Shown: positions 61,702-64,000 of the stretch, piece by piece
Position numbering within the stretch: position 1 is the stretch's first letter
How the letters are laid out: each line of letters starts with the position of its first letter
Assembly: GCA_019637795.1 (NCBI GenBank)
Contig: JAHBUY010000006.1
Coordinates: 1 to 64,000 of the forward strand
DNA length: 64,000 bases
Direction of reading: 5' to 3'
Source of the DNA: a bacterium
Lineage (GTDB): Bacteria > Desulfobacterota > Binatia > HRBIN30 > CADEER01
Notes under the pieces: model-generated
Database searches by the model: none
Seen by the model: only the letters and a program-made list of their open reading frames with translations
Told to the model about the DNA's origin: nothing
Position numbers and translations under genes: made by a program

Positions 61702-62582
61702 TGGACGAGCCACAGGTCGTGCGCGTCGGCGCGCAGCGCCGCGCGGTCGAGGACTGGAGCCTGGCGCTCGCCGCGATCGGCGTCGACTCGCGCATCGACT
61801 GGAGCCCGCAGCACGGCTACCTGCTGCTCGTCGCCGCCGCCGCGGCCGCGCGCGCCCGCGCCACGCTCGACGCCTACGACGAGGAGAACCGACCCCGCCC
61901 GGCACCGCCGCCACCGCCCGAGTACGGCCGCGGCATCGCCGCGCCGCTGCTCGCGGCGGCCCTGTGCGCGCTGTTCGTGCTCACCGGCCCGCGCGCTGGC
62001 GGACACCCGTGGTTCGCCGCCGGCGGCGCCGACGCCCGCCGGATGCTGCGCGACGGCGAGTGGTGGCGCGCCGTGACGGCACTGACGCTGCACGCCGACT
62101 TCCCGCACATCTTCGCCAACGCGGTGGTGCTGCTGCTCTTCGGCACCTCGCTGTGCACCATGGTCGGCCCGGGCGCCGGCCTCTGGCTCATGCTGCTGTC
62201 GGGGGCCGCCGGCAACGCGATCAACGTCCTGGTCCGCGGCGCGCCGTACGAAGGCATCGGCGCCTCGACGGCGATCTTCGGCGCGCTCGGCGCGCTCGCC
62301 GCCATCCGGGTCGTGCAGCGGCGCGCCGGCGCGACGGTGTCGCCGTGGCGCGCCTGGGCTCCCTTCGCGGCGGCGCTGGCGCTGCTCGGCATGCTCGGCT
62401 CGTCGGCGCGCAGCGACGTGCTGGCGCACCTGTTCGGCTTCCTCGCCGGCGTCGGGCTGGGCGGCGCGCTCGCCGTGCTGCGGCCGCGCCCCCTGCCGCC
62501 GGCGGCGCAGCGCGGGCTGATCGTCGCCGCGGCCCTGGTCGTCCTCGGCTGCTGGCTGCTGGCGCTGAGCGACGGCGCTTGA
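61701..62582 (+). CDS. Rhomboid intramembrane serine protease
   Basis: This 293-residue protein starts with a cytoplasmic N-terminus of about 75 residues (Pro-rich at the end), followed by six to seven helices. The catalytic pair is S189 in G-I-G-A-S-T-A-I-F-G and H243 in L-A-H-L-F-G-F-L-A-G, and the conserved E-W-W-R in loop 1 and H-A-D-F-P-H-I-F-A-N-A are present. It cleaves membrane proteins within the bilayer. Coupled to the DUF1614 gene. Confidence 0.93.
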   Translation: MDEPQVVRVGAQRRAVEDWSLALAAIGVDSRIDWSPQHGYLLLVAAAAAARARATLDAYDEENRPRPAPPPPPEYGRGIAAPLLAAALCALFVLTGPRAGGHPWFAAGGADARRMLRDGEWWRAVTALTLHADFPHIFANAVVLLLFGTSLCTMVGPGAGLWLMLLSGAAGNAINVLVRGAPYEGIGASTAIFGALGALAAIRVVQRRAGATVSPWRAWAPFAAALALLGMLGSSARSDVLAHLFGFLAGVGLGGALAVLRPRPLPPAAQRGLIVAAALVVLGCWLLALSDGA

Positions 62583-62605
62583 CCGCGCCGCGGCGGCCAC
62601 GGCAG

Positions 62606-63283
62606 ATGCCCGGCATGGTGAAGCTGATCTTCCTCTGCCGCCGACGACCCGACATCACGCACGAGCGCTACGTCGATCGGCTGCTGCAGGGACACGTACC
62701 GATCGCCCTGCGCCACCATCCGACGCTGCGCCGTTACACCGTCAACATCGTCGAGCGCGGGCCGGACAGCGAAGCGGCGCTCGACAGCATCGGCGAGCTG
62801 AGCTTCGACTCGCTGGCCGACTATCGCGAGCGCCTCTACGACTCGCCGGAGGGCGAGCGCGTCGTCGGCCGCGACGTCGCCGGCTTCATGGGCGGCGCGG
62901 ACGCCTACGCGACCACCGAGATCGTCCAGCGCTCGACCGCGCCGCGGCCGCTCGGGCAGCGCGCCGCCGGGGTCAAGATGTTCTGCCCGCTGCGCCGCCG
63001 GCCGGACCTGACGCACGAGGAGTTCGCCCGGCACTGGCAGACGGTCCACGTGCCGCTCGCCCTCACCCACCACCCGCACATGAGCCGCTACGTCACCAAC
63101 ATCGTCGACCAGCGCCTCTCCCCCGAGGCGCCGCAGTGGGACGGCTTCGCCGAGATCACCATCGACCCGACGCAGCCGCTGTTCGCCTCGCCCGAGGGCG
63201 AACGGATCATCCGCGAGGACATCGCTCGCTTCATCGGCCACACGTTCCCGTACGTGGTCGCCGAGTACGTGCAGAAGGCGTGA
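62606..63283 (+). CDS. Protein with two EthD domains
   Basis: This 225-residue protein contains a tandem repeat of the EthD ferredoxin-like fold. The first copy has F-L-C-R-R-R-P-D-I-T-H-E and G-H-V-P-I-A-L, the second F-C-P-L-R-R-R-P-D-L-T-H-E-E-F and T-V-H-V-P-L-A-L. EthD proteins accompany cytochrome P450 or decarboxylation systems and some act as dehydratases, but a role here is not deducible. ATG at 62606, with an alternative at 62615. Single gene. Confidence 0.87.
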   Translation: MPGMVKLIFLCRRRPDITHERYVDRLLQGHVPIALRHHPTLRRYTVNIVERGPDSEAALDSIGELSFDSLADYRERLYDSPEGERVVGRDVAGFMGGADAYATTEIVQRSTAPRPLGQRAAGVKMFCPLRRRPDLTHEEFARHWQTVHVPLALTHHPHMSRYVTNIVDQRLSPEAPQWDGFAEITIDPTQPLFASPEGERIIREDIARFIGHTFPYVVAEYVQKA

Positions 63284-63334
63284 TCGCCCCCCGCCGCGGC
63301 CGGCCGTTCGCCGAACGCGGGCAGGCTGGGAGCG

Positions 63335-64000
63335 CTACTTCCTGCGCATCAGTTGCCGATACCGCACCATGTGCCGCACCGCTTCGTCGCGGCGGCCGAG
63401 GCGCGACAGGAGCTGCGCCAGGTTGTAGTGCGCATCGGCGAAGCCCGGGTTGAGGGCGACGGCGCGGCGATAGTGGGCGGCCGCCTCGGCGCTCTTCTCC
63501 AGATCCTCGTTGGCCAGGGCGAGATTGAAGTGCGTCACCGGATCGGTGTCGTCGCGCAGCAGCGCCTGGTGATAGCAGCGTGCCGCCGCGGCGGGATCGC
63601 CGGCCTCGTGCGCCAGGCGGCCGAGGTTGACCCAGGCATCGGCGTGCCCGGGATCGATCCGCACGGCGCGCTCGTAGGCGGCGCGCGCTCCCTCCACGTC
63701 CTCGTCCTCGAGCGCCACCCCGCGCTCGAACCAGTCCGTGGCCGACTCGCCGGACGGCGGCGGGGCCGCCCTGGACGGCCGCGGCGGCAGCGCCCGCGGC
63801 GCGGCGGCGCGCCGCGCCAGCTCGTCGACCGTGAAGGCGAACTGGAGCTGGCCGCTCTCCGGCTGCCAGACGCGGTCGCCGCTGCGCGCCACCACGCGGC
63901 CGCCGGCGGCGACGATGCGCACGCCCGACAGCGGCCGGTCCGCGGGCAACTGCCGCAGCAGCTCGCGCAGGGCGCGGCGCACCCGCGCCGCCGGCACCCG
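63335..64000 (-). CDS. TPR-repeat protein, C-terminal part (5' end outside window)
   Basis: This is the open C-terminal part of a protein (222 codons here), running off the right edge. It has about four tetratricopeptide repeats (residues about 85-215: WFERGVALEDEDVEGARAAY, A-W-V-N-L-G-R-L-A, H-F-N-L-A-L-A, H-Y-N-L-A-Q-L-L). The region before them (L-P-A-D-R-P-L-S-G-V-R-I and W-Q-P-E-S-G-Q-L) resembles the linker of MerR-type regulators fused to TPRs, so the missing N-terminus may be a helix-turn-helix domain. The GTG at 63997 is unlikely to be the real start. Confidence 0.75.
   Translation of the reverse strand, partial: RVPAARVRRALRELLRQLPADRPLSGVRIVAAGGRVVARSGDRVWQPESGQLQFAFTVDELARRAAAPRALPPRPSRAAPPPSGESATDWFERGVALEDEDVEGARAAYERAVRIDPGHADAWVNLGRLAHEAGDPAAAARCYHQALLRDDTDPVTHFNLALANEDLEKSAEAAAHYRRAVALNPGFADAHYNLAQLLSRLGRRDEAVRHMVRYRQLMRRK

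Overview
The window is very GC-rich and carries densely packed, tightly spaced operons. Several proteins have features common in Myxococcota and Binatota-like 'deltaproteobacteria': Cys-rich CGDG...E.CDDGN repeats, a dockerin-like G-D-C-D-S-D-G-V module, a secreted beta-propeller and a PHM-like copper protein. I infer a free-living Gram-negative bacterium of that type, probably Binatia-like, but there is no rRNA or other marker to fix the taxon. No rRNA, tRNA, CRISPR array or prophage was found.

Left part (1-11.4 kb). An integron is fused to an SOS-type mutasome operon. On the minus strand the order is imuA, imuB, dnaE2 and then, 18 bases after dnaE2, an integron integrase (intI). Past the 3' end of intI come an attI-like junction and at least four gene cassettes separated by three attC sites, all read in the same direction as intI. 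This is the 'inverted' integron layout. The mutasome genes are themselves invaded. A four-helix-bundle (23S rRNA intervening-sequence type) gene sits inside dnaE2 without breaking its frame. A GxxExxY gene with terminal inverted repeats sits between imuB and dnaE2. Another inverted-repeat element fills the imuA-imuB spacer.

11.5-27.3 kb. This part holds an alpha-2-macroglobulin/PbpC pair (periplasmic defence and peptidoglycan), a small secreted protein with a coupled carrier-like protein, a two-component system with a sigma54 activator, riboflavin synthase, an AGCS amino-acid symporter, an alpha/beta hydrolase and 3-methyladenine glycosylase I.

27.5-43.9 kb. This part holds xylB-xylA, two alpha/beta hydrolases (one lacking its nucleophile), an FAD hydroxylase, a large secreted copper-monooxygenase-like protein, a HAD phosphatase, a class III CoA transferase, a secreted beta-propeller, an acyl-CoA ligase with a VOC protein, and a TAT-exported multicopper oxidase.

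43.9-50.2 kb. A four-gene carboxylase cluster (carboxyltransferase, biotin carboxylase, enoyl-CoA hydratase, AtuA-like) resembles the acyclic-terpene/leucine (Atu/Liu) pathway.

50.3-56.8 kb. A CarH/LitR-type B12 photoreceptor-repressor stands between divergent operons for lipid modification: Cfa, an FAD amine-oxidase-like protein and DUF1365 on one side, and a second Cfa-like methyltransferase on the other. Repeats between the operons look like its operator.

56.8-64 kb. This part holds an inositol-phosphatase-like protein, an MFS carrier, a VapBC toxin-antitoxin pair with a palindromic operator, a PanE-like reductase, a DUF1614 protein, a rhomboid protease, a double EthD protein and the 3' part of a TPR protein that runs off the right edge.
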